Source: Ariolimax columbianus
Lineage: Eukaryota; Mollusca; Gastropoda; Stylommatophora; Arionidae
Length of the DNA stretch: 64,000 nucleotides
Assembly: GCA_036924085.1 (NCBI GenBank)
Contig: JAVGWX010000007.1
Location: forward strand, 98,481,141-98,545,140
Direction of reading: 5' to 3'
This document shows, in pieces, positions 34,580-44,843 of the stretch (the stretch's first letter is position 1; each line of letters opens with the position of its first letter). Below the pieces are notes generated by a model, which was not told the DNA's origin, searched no databases, and saw only the letters and a program-made list of their open reading frames with translations. The translations under genes were made by a program, and so were the position numbers.

Positions 34580-35930
34580 CTCTTTTAGAATATCTTTGTT
34601 TTTCTTTTTTACTGTCCATGGTATTCTGATAATTTTTCTGTAGCATTTTAGCTTGAAAGAATCAATTTTTTTCTTTAGTGTTTGTGTGCTTTATATCTGT
34701 ACAAAATGACAAGAAAGATGCATTTCCTCTGAATTTTTATTTTTGTTGTCTTGTTTATGTTCTACCATACATTTGTCATTCTATTAAACCTCGGCATTAC
34801 CATGGCCATTCTTTTCCTTATTTCTTTTTGGCTGTCTCCATTGTTGCTGATAATAGAGCTGAGATATTCAAAACTTGATGTTTTTATTTTTTCATGTTCT
34901 TTAGTTTTTTTTGTGTTGTTGATGGTCATAATCCATAAAAAAGAGAAAATGACAACTGGCAGAGTAGATATAATCAGTTTTATATGCAAATTTGCAAACT
35001 TATAATCATATCAAATCATGAGTGTCAGTATACGTCGTGGGTTGATTGTAATGGAGCTCCATTTTCTGTGTTGTCGGGACTACTCTCTTAAAGACTCATA
35101 TTTATCCACTTAATGTTTCCTTGAAATTCATAGTGCTGTTTTATTGTAGCCTTCATTTCCCTTCCAATATGGTTTTTAAAAATTAAGTAACACGTTTGTT
35201 ATGCCCAAAATATTTGTTAAAAACAAATTTTAATCTCTGTCATAATTTCTCTATTCATTTCTAGTTTGTTTAAAAATGTCTTTTACAAAATGTATTTGCC
35301 ATCATTATACCCACACCATATTTATGTATATTCAGATCCCAGATCTTTTCCAAATCTTATCTTCCAACTGCTTGTTCACTGTCCACGCTTCAACTAAAGA
35401 AGGATAACGTTTGATGTTTTTTTATTGGTTTGTTGTTAGTTTTTGAAGAGCGAAGGGCGGAGTGATTTGAATGTTGATGTTCTGTTGATATGGACCTATC
35501 TTACAAAAACTTCTCTACAGCATAGGTTTTTTTCTTATTGGTTACAATACAAAACTGAATATTTCCTGTATAGTGCATAGAAACAGCACAGGCAAACAGC
35601 CTTTGTTCCCAAGGCCTATAAATCCTATTGGTTGCTCCCAACATTGGGATAAAGAAACATAGTCATAATTTATTAGTTTAGTCTTAGTTTTGTTATTAGT
35701 TATATCATAATGTAGAACATATTTGTGGCCATTTATGTTCTCTTCTTTGATTCTGTTTCACATCTACCTTTTATAATAATAATATTTACAAGCACACAAT
35801 ATGTTACTCAGATAATTTGTAGTTCATTTATTTGGTGTATCTATTGAGCGAGCAACCAAGGTAAAATTATGTTCTTGTAATTTTTTTGGTGTGTGTGTGC
35901 ATTTATGTGTGTGCGCTCTTGTTGTCGATT
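34580..35930. other. No gene seen; T-rich DNA
   Basis: Long T-rich tract on plus. The open frames at 34678-35005 are hydrophobic because of the T content and are not credible genes. Confidence 0.5.
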
Positions 35931-36044
35931 AACTAGGTATACAGAGCTGGTCGTTCTTTTGTGGTCAGTGCCATTTGAAGAGAATTTGCAGGTGTTTCGT
36001 AGCTGGTGAATGGAGAAGGATTTGATTTACATCTTTCTCTAGTT

Positions 36045-36160
36045 ATCTTTGTCCAGTTAGCTTTTCCATAGTTCCCGTACATCTTTGTCCAATAAGCTTT
36101 TTTATAGTTCATGTACATCTTTGTCCAGTTAGCTTGTCTATAGTTCATGTACATCTTTCT
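36045..36160. repeat. 36-bp tandem repeat, three copies
   Basis: tatagttcatgtacatcttt preceded by (g/a)(t)tagctt recurs about every 36 bp. Codes for a repeat on minus (MNYxxAxWTKMY) only because 36 is divisible by three. Confidence 0.85.
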
Positions 36161-36186
36161 CTATTGATTATATTTGTGTTGTTTTT

Positions 36187-36513
36187 CTATATTAATAAGT
36201 ATATCTCCGTGATTGCTTCCAATGTCTTCCGAAACTTTGTATCTACAAATATCTCTGTCAGCTGATACCATGGCAAGGCCAGATCTGCTTGTCGTGTCTG
36301 TGCCTCTGTCTTTGTGTTCAGTTTTAGTATCAAGTTGGACAAGTTGCAGATGTCTTCTACCTCTCTGGCTCTTGTGTTGTATGTTTTATATTCCAATAGT
36401 GATGTAACAGTTCCAGCTGGAGCATGCTTGTTAAGGGCAGGGGTGATGGGGCCGGAAACTCTGGGAACAAAGGTTACTTGAATGTGTGCCAAGGTCAATC
36501 TCCATCTCGACAC
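36187..36513 (-). other. 108-codon open frame, unassigned
   Basis: MSRWRLTLAHIQVTF ... on minus, without signal peptide, domain or obvious splice context. It may be part of a decayed element; the neighbouring DNA (36520-36700) gives no clue. Confidence 0.2.
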
Positions 36514-36714
36514 TAAGTTGACAAAGGGGTTAGGGGAAGACTGTGTCTGTTACAGGTGGGAGTTAGGAGCTGACCACTCTGGCGTTCCGATTTAGATAAT
36601 GGGGGGTTGGTGACAGTCAGAGGTCGTCACGTTCTGCTGCTGCGACATTTAGAGTGACAGGAATTCTGAGTGATTCATCCAATAACAACTAGTTGGAGGT
36701 AGATCCAAACTAGG

Positions 36715-36986
36715 GGGACGGCGTGGCCTAGTGGTTAAGTGACACGGCTCACAACCAGAAGGTGCTGGGTTCGATCCCCATCACAGCACCGGCCGTTTCC
36801 CCGGGGAAGCAAACCCTTAGAAAATGCAGGAGGAAGCAGACCCTTACATAAAATGCATGCTGAAGTCGGATGCACTGGGCCGACAGGCGCAAAATAAAAA
36901 CGCAGTGCAACGCACACCGCCTTGGGGATTAGAGAAATAAGGCGAACGCAAAAAAAAAAGAAAAAAAAAAAAAAAAAAAAAAAAAA
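36715..36986 (+). mobile_element. Family A SINE, best-preserved copy, 13-bp TSD
   Basis: tRNA-like head (box A tggcctagtggttaagtg, box B ggttcgatcccc), the link ccggggaagcaaaccctta, core gctgaagtcggatgcactgg, cagtgcaacgcacaccgcc, gagaaataaggcgaacgc and a long A tail. Flanked by gatccaaactagg at 36702-36714 and 36987-36999. It is the reference for the family in this window. Confidence 0.97.
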
Positions 36987-37125
36987 GATCCAAACTAGGT
37001 GATGGCTAATTCAGACAACCAAAAGAAGACCATTGGACAGCCATGAAGTTGTTTGAGACTATATAATACTCGACAATGAGGAACTCGGGAGACTGGCCGG
37101 AAGAGAGATAGAATGAAAGACTAGC

Positions 37126-37478
37126 GGGATCAAGATGCTGAGCAGCACATGAGCTGCAGTGGTCAGCGACCCAAAGCTGACTGCTAGCGCCAGGGCAAGC
37201 GAACCCTTCTACACCTCCACGCGGTGATCCTGGATAACAGGCTGCAGCAGGGCAGACTGGCTAAGGAGAAGGGATCGAAGAGGGAATGCTAACCCGGTAC
37301 TCAAAAAATGCTTGCTGAAGTCGGATGTGTTGGACCGAAAGGTGCAAATATCGCAGTCAAGCTGTAAACTACGACACAACGCATTCCGTTCTCTGGACTA
37401 CATTCTGCTAGTTAAGCCCTTTCAGGGTTTGGTAGCGGGAGATTGAGAACGAACGAAGAAGAAGAAGAAGAAGAAGAA
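37126..37478 (+). mobile_element. Family B SINE with (GAA)n tail, 11-bp TSD
   Basis: Starts gggatcaagatgctgagcag, contains ctccacgcggtgatcctgg, the core ttgctgaagtcggatgtgtt shared with family A, and ends gagaacgaacgaagaagaag with about eight GAA units. Flanked by gaaagactagc at 37115-37125 and 37479-37489. No tRNA promoter boxes recognised; head origin unknown. The acgaagaag end resembles the I-like LINE 3' end (gcgtacgaagaagaag), suggesting shared retrotransposition machinery. Confidence 0.9.
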
Positions 37479-37489
37479 GAAAGACTAGC

Positions 37490-38235
37490 TAGCACATTGA
37501 CTAGAGAGCAGTTGATAAGCTAGTAGCTAGCAGGCTGACTAGGTGTTTGTGAGAGATAGAATGAGTTGCAGGGTGACTGAACCAGCATATGCCTTAGAGT
37601 CTTGGCCAGTCGGTCTATAAGTGTGTGTGCTGGACACCCTGTGAGTAGAAGAGATCTGAATGTCTGTAATATTGTGCAGGACACCGAGTGAACGATGTGT
37701 GTTCTGAAGTATGTGTTTGCACAGATCGACCGAGTGTGTGACTATAAGTGAATACTTGATTCCGATTAGAAGGACGTGATCGAAGTATTTGTAAATGCAC
37801 AGATCACCAGACGGTAATTGATCTGATAGTAAATGTGAATGGGAAGTGTTTGTGAATGTACAGATCACCTGTTTGAAGGGATTTGAGTTTGAGTGGGTGC
37901 ACAAAACGGGAGAGTACAGACTCTGATTGTGAAGAGTTTGTGAGAGTGTGTTGAGTGTGCAGATAAGGGGAGGGGAGTGTAGCGGCTAGAACTGGGTTGA
38001 ATGAGCTTGGGGGAAATATTCAAAAGCATGTGCTTAAAACCTTTGCTGTAGTTAATATTTATATTAATATAAATAATATATGATCATTTAGTTCAGATGT
38101 ATTTTGTTCTCTATAATAATATTGTTTCTGTCAATTATTTGTTATTAAATATACACCATTTTACATGGAGAGTGTTTACTGTTACCTACTTTGTGTAATC
38201 GTGTCGTGGTGTGGATACATGTTGTAAAATTCTAG
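37490..38235. other. No gene seen
   Basis: Rich in tgtgagtg/gtgtgtt words on plus. No protein or repeat identity recognised. Confidence 0.45.
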
Positions 38236-38239
38236 ATAA

Positions 38240-38710
38240 CAACCCTCAGCACAACTCGAACTCTGCCACAGCGGTAAGTGGGCGTTAAAATCTCCAGCTA
38301 TTACTTTAGAAAAAAAATATGTAATGTCTTCAAAGTTAATGTTTCCTGTAGATGTTTCCTGGTAAATATTATATATAGTATATTTGTTTCCATTCCTCCA
38401 GTAGAGGACCTCTTACATGTCAATGTCAGTACCATTGGAGACATTTCATATCTCTGCTTCAATGTCATCTCTTATGACTATTATAAGCCCTTGACAGTTC
38501 TTGCATTCACATAGGTACTGAATCTATCCTGTGATGTTAATTTGATTTTTGGTTGGGATGGTTTCCTGGAGTTCCACAATGTTGACTTTGTTGTTATGTA
38601 GGGTTTTGAGTAGTTCTTCCTTCTATTTTTGTATGCCTGAAATCTTTAGTTGTATTATGTTGATGTTCTCAGCAGTACACTTCATTACCAGCAGCCTGGG
38701 ATGTCATTGC
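38240..38710 (-). mobile_element. I-like LINE endonuclease fragment
   Basis: Minus strand, with frameshifts: KEELLKTLHNNKVNIVELQET, CECKNCQGLIIVIRDDIEAE, GNKYTIYNIYQ and AGDFNAHLPLW. These are the AP-endonuclease motifs (LQET, GDFNAH) of the I clade. It is in the opposite orientation to the RT-RNase H copy 375 bp away, so it is a separate insertion. Confidence 0.8.
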
Positions 38711-38954
38711 TTTGCACAGATTTTATTTCATGAAACAATGTCTGAGTTTATTTGAAGAAGAGTTAGTGTGACAGATTTAGTCTTGCCAGACCAATCGTGT
38801 CTCAGTATAGACAGTTGTTAGTTTTGCCAGAATTATAACGCAAGCGTAATTTGATTTTAAAATAGCCAACATGCAGGACACGATACCTTCTTGAAATTAA
38901 GTCAGGCTTAGAAAATATAGTCCGATGGTTGTAAAAACCAAGGCAAGCCAATTT

Positions 38955-39083
38955 TATATCCTGATACACAATACCAGCTCATTTTATATTTGAATCCTCA
39001 GCACCAGCTCATTTTATATCTCGGCACACAACACCAGCTCATTTTATATCTGAGTCACACCAGCTCATTTTATATCTGAGTCA
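38955..39083. repeat. 29-bp minisatellite, left part
   Basis: caccagctcattttatatct with variable spacers; first member of the array that continues at 41511 and, in a 30-bp version, at 44844. Confidence 0.9.
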
Positions 39084-39084
39084 A

Positions 39085-41486
39085 ATGAGCGAAATGGAAG
39101 AGGCCATGAGAACATTAAAGAAAAGGAAATCTCCCGGAAAAGACGGGATAACAAACGAAATGCTGATGGGGCTGGGCCAAACAGCAAAGAGGAAACTGCT
39201 ATCAGTCCTGAACCAAAGCTGGAAAAGGGGTATTGTACCCCAGGCATGGAAAGACGCAGTACTTGTACCAGTACCAAAGAAAGGAAAAGACAAAACAGAT
39301 CCAAATGGATACAGGCCTATCAGCCTACTGAGCTGTGTCGGCAAACTGATGAAACGTATGATAAACACCAGACTGATGTGGCATCTGGAAGAAAAATGCA
39401 TACTAATTCCACAGCAAGCAGGCTTTAGACAGCACAGATCCACTGAGGATCAGGTCATCCTCATAGCTTGCGTACGAAGAAGATAGCCCAGGAAATAGAA
39501 GATGCCTACCAGGAACAGAAACACACAGTGGCGGTCTGGGTGGATCTGGAAAAGGCATTTGACAAAGTCTGGAAAGATGGACTTAGAGTCAAGCTAAGAA
39601 GAAGTGATGTTTGTGGGAAAATGTACAAGTGGATCAACCACTACCTCAAAAACAGAACGGCCAGAGTCCAAGTACAAGGGCAGATGAGCAAAAAGGTGAC
39701 ACTTGAGCGGGGAGTACCCCAAGGGGGAGTACTGTCACCCACACTCTTCCTGGTGTATATAAATGATATTATAGAGAATATACCAAGAAGAGTTCATAGC
39801 TCAATGTTTGCAGACGATCTGGCTATGTGGACCTCTGAAAAGAATCTCACCATAGCAAGAAATCGGATGCAGCAGGCCCTAACATCGCTGGAAGAGTGGG
39901 CAAACTCATGGCTGGTCAAAATAAACGAGGAGAAAACCACATGTACAATATTCTCGCTATCAAAACCACAAAACACCAAATTAAGTCTAAACGGCAAATA
40001 CCTTCAGCGAAACGACAACCCAAACTATCTGGGAGTCATATTTGATTGGCGCATGACATGGAAAAGTCAGATCGAGAGAAACCGAATGAGAGCCAGAGAA
40101 AGAATGGCAATCATGAGGAAACTTGCTGGCACAAGCTGGGGAGCAGACGAAAGCATACTAAAGAAACTGTACACTGGAAGAGTGAGACCAGTTCTCGAGT
40201 ATGGCATTTCGGCATGGACAACAGCAGCAAAGGCGAACTTCGATAAAGTTAACAAACTTCAAAACCAAGCCATGAGAGTTATAACAGGAGGCATGAAGTC
40301 AACGCCAATTGTAGAACTTGAAAAGATTACAAAGCTGCAACCCATGACCGATAGAAGAGACTGCAGAGCCCAGCTGCAGTCAGAGAAACTCCGAAGACTG
40401 ACTGACCACCCAATGCACCAGAGACTAAACAATTTCGGAATTGGGAAGCTAAAGCGAAGAAACTTTACAGAAATAGCCAAAGCAAAGATGCACGAAGACC
40501 ATATGAACGCACTAACCACACCAAAGCCCATCCCTACTGTACGAAAACCTACCTGGAGGCAGGATATATTTCCAGAGGTGGTAGAAAATATACCAGGTAT
40601 TGGAAACAAAAACTGCCAGACTGAAAAAGAAAGGAGAGATACTACCCTAAGCTTTATATCGAAAAACTACCAAAGCATGGACTGGACCCATGCATACACC
40701 GACGGCTCTGTAACAGACACTACACAGAACGGAGGGGCAGGAGCATTCCTGAACCTACCAAATGGCAGACAAATAACACTGTCATTTGCTACTGGTAAGT
40801 ACACAAGCAATTTCAGAGCGGAGGCAGAGGCACTGAGGGCGGCAGTGGAAGAAATGGTGACACATAAAGAAAATGAAAGCCATATAGTCCTGCTTACAGA
40901 TGCTCTGGCTGTAGTCACAGCGCTAAAAAGCCAGAAAAACACTGAGCTTAATGACTTAAGAGCAGCACTCTGTCAACTATGCCATCAGTCCGCACCAAAA
41001 AGGGTAGTGGTACAGTGGGTCCCATCACACTGCAACATCCAAGGCAACGAGGAGGCAGACAGACTGGCAAAAAAAGGTGCAAGACTACCACAAACAGATA
41101 CTAGTATGACGTACGAAGAGTCAAAACGGCTTATAAAAGCCAGATACATGACCAAATGGGAAACTGAACATACCGGCTACACCAAAAACGATGCCTATTA
41201 CCAGTTGAACAGAAGAGAGCAGGTCGTTGTCTTCAGACTTCGCACTGGCCACAATAGACTGAGGTACCACCTATTCAACAAATTGAAGATAGGTGGTACC
41301 GACGAATGCCCGTGTGGTACCGAGAAAATGACCGCTGAGCATTTGCTGCAGAACTGCCCGACATACGAGGATCAGAGAGAGCAGATGTGGCCATCACCAG
41401 TAGCAACACTAGACAAGCTCTATGGCAGTGTCGACAGCCTCAGGATGACGGCTGCTTTTTTCGAAAAAATAATGGTAACTGTCTGA
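39085..41486 (+). pseudogene. I-like LINE ORF2 fragment (RT-RNase H), broken by a 20-bp insertion
   Basis: Polyprotein of a retrotransposon. Frame 1 (39085-39486) has KRKSPGKDGITNEML, PNGYRPISLL and QQAGFR. An insertion at 39467-39486 shifts into frame 2 (39468-41486): DLEKAFDKVW, GVPQGGVLSPTLFLVYIND, MFADDLAMW (RT active site) and NYLGV. RNase H follows: HAYTDGS, AEAEALRAA, LLTDALA and NEEADRLAKKG, the four acidic positions all present. Then the CPCGTEKMTAEHLLQNC zinc-like motif. The RNase H and this motif place it in the I clade rather than CR1 or RTE. Confidence 0.95.
39467..39486 (+). mobile_element. 16-bp LINE 3'-terminal micro-insertion plus 4-bp duplication
   Basis: Relative to copy 2, copy 1 has 20 extra bases: cttgcgtacgaagaag then a second atag. 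The 16 bases equal the last nucleotides of the LINE's own 3' end (ctgcgtacgaagaag with one extra t), and atag (39463-39466 and 39483-39486) is duplicated. It destroys the reading frame. Confidence 0.8.
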
Positions 41487-41510
41487 CTGCGTACGATGAA
41501 GAAGAAGAAG

Positions 41511-41780
41511 ATATCTGAGTCACAACACCAGCTCATTTTATATCTGAGTCACAACACCAGCTCATTTTATATCTGAGTCAACACACAAGCTCATTTTATA
41601 TTCTGGCACAACACCAGCTCATTTTATATCTGAGTCACAACACCAGCTCATTTTATATTCTGGCACAACACCAGCTCATTTTATATCTGAGTCACAACAC
41701 CAGCTCATTTTATATCTGAGTCACAACACCAGCTCATTTTATATTCTGGCACAACAGCAGCTCATTTTATATATGAGTCA
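41511..41780. repeat. 29-bp minisatellite, middle part
   Basis: About nine units of gagtcacaacaccagctcat tttatatct, some of a shorter ctggcacaacaccag type. Continues the array broken by the LINE at 39084. Confidence 0.95.
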
Positions 41781-42406
41781 ATCTGGGGCTAGTCTCTTGG
41801 TGGCTCGATTGGCTCGCATCCAGTGTTCGTACAGCGATCTCAGTCCCGCCAGGCGGAGTGAGAGCACGGACTTGCCTACCAAGCTCGCCCGCCTCTCCCC
41901 TGCACTCTAGCAGGACCAATTTGGTGGAGTCGTACCGCTGGTAAGGGTGCGTTACTGTAGTCCGTATCGAGAAGCTTTGTCAGTCCGCGTGGTTGGTCGA
42001 AGGCTAGCGTGTATAGCCAATCTCGATAGTTCGTCTCGCTTGTGGTCTTTCTTTCGCAATGAGCTTTGGACCGGCAAATGGAAAGCAGGAATCGTGCCTA
42101 AAGGCCCTGTCCTCGCCTGACCAACCGGTCGGAGAAGGGCAGGCCGGCAGGCAAAAATCGTCTCCAGTCCGAGTGAAAATCATCGCCGGGGCCGTTGGGA
42201 TCCGTTCTGCACAGAGCGCTACCATCCCTCCCCGAGCGAGCCCAGTTGGTCGGTTGGTGTGTGTACGGGCCCCTGCTAGGCGGTCCTAGGTCGACGGAGT
42301 GAGGGACGGAACAACCGTCAGTCGGTCCCTGCGGCCGTACTCGTGAGGCTTTTCACACACCCATCCATCGCCGACCGGTGTATGTGGTTCGTCCGTCTCC
42401 AACATA
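41781..42406 (+). other. Putative rDNA 5' external transcribed spacer
   Basis: GC-rich, clearly unlike the surrounding AT-rich DNA, and directly abutting the 18S start. No conserved sequence can be recognised because ETS evolves quickly, so the call rests on position and composition. Confidence 0.6.
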
Positions 42407-43446
42407 TATCTGGTTGATCCTGTCAGTAGTCATATGCTTGTCTCAAAGATTAAGCCATACATGTCTAAGTTCACACTGTCTCACGGTGAAACCGCGAATG
42501 GCTCATTAAATCAGTCGAGGTTCTTTAGATGACACGATCCTACTTGGATACCTGTGGCAATTCTAGAGCTAATACATGCTTACCGAGCTCCGACCGTCCC
42601 GGAAAGAGCGCTTTTATTAGTTCAAAACCAATCGTCGTTTCCCCTCGCGGGGTTGCGGCGTCCCCACTGGTCACTCTGGATAACTTTGTGCTGATCGCAT
42701 GGCCTCATGTGCCGGCGACGCATCTTTCAAATGTCTGCCCTATCAAATGTCGATGGTACGTGACATGCCTACCATGTTTGTAACGGGTAACGGAGAATCA
42801 GGGTTCGATTCCGGAGAGGGAGAGGGAGCATGAGAAACGGTTACCACATCCAAGGAAGGCAGCAGGCACGCAACTTACCCACTCCCGGCACGGGGAGGTA
42901 GTGACGAAAAATAACAATACGGGACTCTTTCGATGACTCTTTGGAATGAGTACACTTTAAACCCTTTAACGAGGATCTATTGGAGGGCAAGTCTGGTGCC
43001 AGCAGCCGCGGTAATTCCAGCTCCAATAGAGTATATTAAAGTTGTTGCAGTTAAAAAGCTCGTAGTTGGATCTCAGGCGCAGGCGGGCGGTCCGGCTCGT
43101 GCCGGTTCACTGCCCTACCGTCTGCCGGCTCTCTCCCGCAGGTGCTCTTCGCTGAGCGTCCCGGCTGGCCGGCGCGTTTACTTTGAAAAAATTAGAGTGT
43201 TCAAAGCAGGCCTCGGCTGTCCGAATAATGGTGCATGGAATAATGGAATAGGACCTCGGTTTTATTTTGTTGGTTTTCGGAACTGGAGGTAATGATTAAC
43301 AGGGACAAACGGGGGCATTCTTATTGCGGCGTTACAGGTGAAATTCTTGGATCGCCGCAAGACGAGCTACTGCGAAAGCATTTGTCAAGAATGTTTTCAT
43401 TAATCAAGAAGTATGGTTGCAAAGCTGAAACTTAAAGGAATTGACA

Positions 43447-43495
<49 letters not shown>

Positions 43496-43496
43496 C
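42407..43496 (+). pseudogene. 18S rRNA pseudogene fragment
   Basis: Begins tatctggttgatcctgtcag (canonical tacctggttgatcctgccag) and follows 18S through gtgccagcagccgcggtaat, the gtacaaagggc-less V4 region, ggtgaaattcttggatcgcc and aatgttttcattaatcaaga. There it jumps directly to gtatggttgcaaagctgaaa, losing roughly 130-140 bases, and stops at ttgactcaacacg; the 3' third is missing. Many changes at invariant sites (tgtcag, gcacgcaac, gttacaggtg) and CpG-to-TpG changes show that it is not functional. Confidence 0.93.
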
Positions 43497-43530
43497 CAAC
43501 ACTGAAATGATTGACAAGCCGAGAGCATTT

Positions 43531-44245
43531 TCGTTGGGTCTAATAGGGAACGTGTGCTTGAATTAGACCCTCGGAAGACGGGTCAGTTTTACCCTACTAA
43601 TGACAGGGCGTTGCTACGGTAATCCTGCTCAATCCGAGAGTAATCGCAGAGTTCAGACACTTGGTCATTCAAATAGCTCTCTCTCGATTCGTTGGGTCTA
43701 ATAGGGAACGGGTGCTGGTAGTAGACCTTCGGAAGACAGGTCAGTTTTACCCTACTAATGACAGGGCGTTGCTACGGTAATCCTGCTCAATCCGAGAGTA
43801 ATCGCAGAGTTCAGACACTTGGTCATTCAAATAGCTCTCTCTCGATTCGTTGGGTCTAATAGGGAACGGGTGCTGGTAGTAGACCTTCGGAAGACAGGTC
43901 AGTTTTACCCTACTAATGACAGGGCGTTGCTACGGTAATCTTGCTCAATCCGAGAGGAACGCCTCTAAGTCGGAATCCCGCCCTGAATCCCAGCACCACT
44001 GCGACGGGAGGCAATGATATGGTTGGAACCCGGGGCTCGCGTCTCAGCCCGACCTGGTCGAGCCGCAGAAAGAGGTCTCTGCCGTTCCGCCGATCAAAGC
44101 GGGCGGGGAGCTGCTCGATATTCACCCCATACGGCGTTGAGGTGTGAAACCATTAGTAGAAGACTTAATTCTCGGTCGGGGTGTCGAAAGCAGTAGAGCA
44201 GCCACCTCACTGAGAACTGTTGAGACTCAGCTCTTGATCATGAGA
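43531..44245 (+). pseudogene. 28S rRNA 3'-end pseudogene with 158-bp direct repeats
   Basis: tcgttgggtctaatagggaa ... cagttttaccctactaatga ... ggtaatcctgctcaatccga belongs to the 3' part of 28S. It appears at 43531, 43689 and 43847, exactly 158 bp apart. The third copy continues into gaacgcctctaagtcggaat and on to cggtcggggtgtcgaaagca ... gttgagactcag, the 28S 3' terminus. Each repeat junction carries atagctctctctcgattc, which resembles an 18S segment (tagctctttctcgattc), so units look like 28S-18S chimeras. Confidence 0.9.
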
Positions 44246-44620
44246 TATGTCCACACACCAGGCGAACAACATCTCCGTGCCATGGCCAGGCTTGTCCCCT
44301 GGTCAAATGCACTCCTGCTTCATTCTTTACCTCTGCTATCAGTCATCCCAATGGACGCAGAAGAGATGCAGGCCAGCGGACATTGCACCTCTGCCCTATT
44401 GTGACAACCTCCAAGGTGGCGGGGAATGCTAGGCGTGCCATCACTGCAGAGGAGCCGAGAAAATAACGGGTGCAAGGAGATACCTCACTCACATACATAT
44501 GCTACGTTTTTGGCAGGACGTGACAATCCTGGGACACAGACACACTGGACTGCCTCTCTTCCGGAATAGTACAAACTAGTACATAGTCCATCATATCATA
44601 TCATCATTACCACACCCTAT
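44246..44620 (+). other. Unassigned segment between 28S and SINE-like tail
   Basis: Intermediate GC content. No rRNA or protein match recognised; could be 3' ETS, part of a SINE head, or host sequence. Confidence 0.35.
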
Positions 44621-44624
44621 AGAC

Positions 44625-44843
44625 ACGAGTGGGGAAGACTCGATAGTCCTGCAAGACAACTTCCCTAAGAGAGACCTACTCTGACCACAAACAACTGCTG
44701 CCTTGCAGATGGGCTGTGGACAGCCAAAGGCTAAGAAGGGCATCCCTACAGAAACGCCTGTTGAAATCGGATGCATTGGGCCACAGGCTTAACAAAACAG
44801 TGCAATGTATATCGCTGTAACCAGCGTACAAAAAAAAAAGACG
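44625..44843 (+). mobile_element. SINE-related 3' end (core domain, A-rich tail)
   Basis: Contains gggcatccctacagaaacgc, cgcctgttgaaatcggatgc, attgggccacaggc, cagtgcaatgta and ends accagcgtacaaaaaaaaaa gacg. The core matches families A and B; the final gcgtac is also the last unique word of the I-like LINE. Confidence 0.75.

Larger units (their letters stand above)
39084..41510 (+). mobile_element. I-like (Nimb-type) LINE, 5'-truncated copy 1, 12-bp TSD
   Basis: About 2.43 kb covering the RT, RNase H and C-terminal zinc-like region; the endonuclease and ORF1 are absent. 3' UTR of only ~24 bp, tail acgatgaagaagaagaag. Target duplication atatctgagtca (39072-39083 and 41511-41522) is minisatellite sequence. 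It is nearly identical to copy 2 over a long central stretch. Confidence 0.96.
41781..44843 (+). mobile_element. Composite rRNA-derived retro-insertion with SINE-like A-rich tail
   Basis: A 3.06-kb block inserted in the minisatellite. Order: GC-rich putative 5' ETS (41781-42406), 18S with internal deletions (42407-43496), 28S 3'-end segments repeated at 158-bp period (43531-44245), an unassigned stretch (44246-44620), and a SINE-related 3' end with an A run (44625-44843). Both sides carry atatatgagtca (41769-41780 and 44844-44855), a variant not seen elsewhere in the array, where the usual form is atatctgagtca. This looks like a 12-bp target-site duplication, as with the LINEs here. Whether the parts were joined in one RNA or DNA event is inference. 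Confidence 0.7.

Noticed and set aside
34678..35005. Small hydrophobic proteins
   Set aside because: T-rich DNA produces Phe/Leu/Ile-rich frames; no start context, signal or conservation evidence.
36752..36790. tRNA gene
   Set aside because: Box A and B are those of a SINE head; there is no cloverleaf 3' half and the sequence continues into the SINE body.
42059..43292. Open frames on plus in the rDNA block
   Set aside because: GC-rich noncoding rDNA; no codon pattern or protein similarity.
42407..43496. Functional 18S rRNA gene
   Set aside because: Internal deletion, missing 3' third, and changes at invariant positions.
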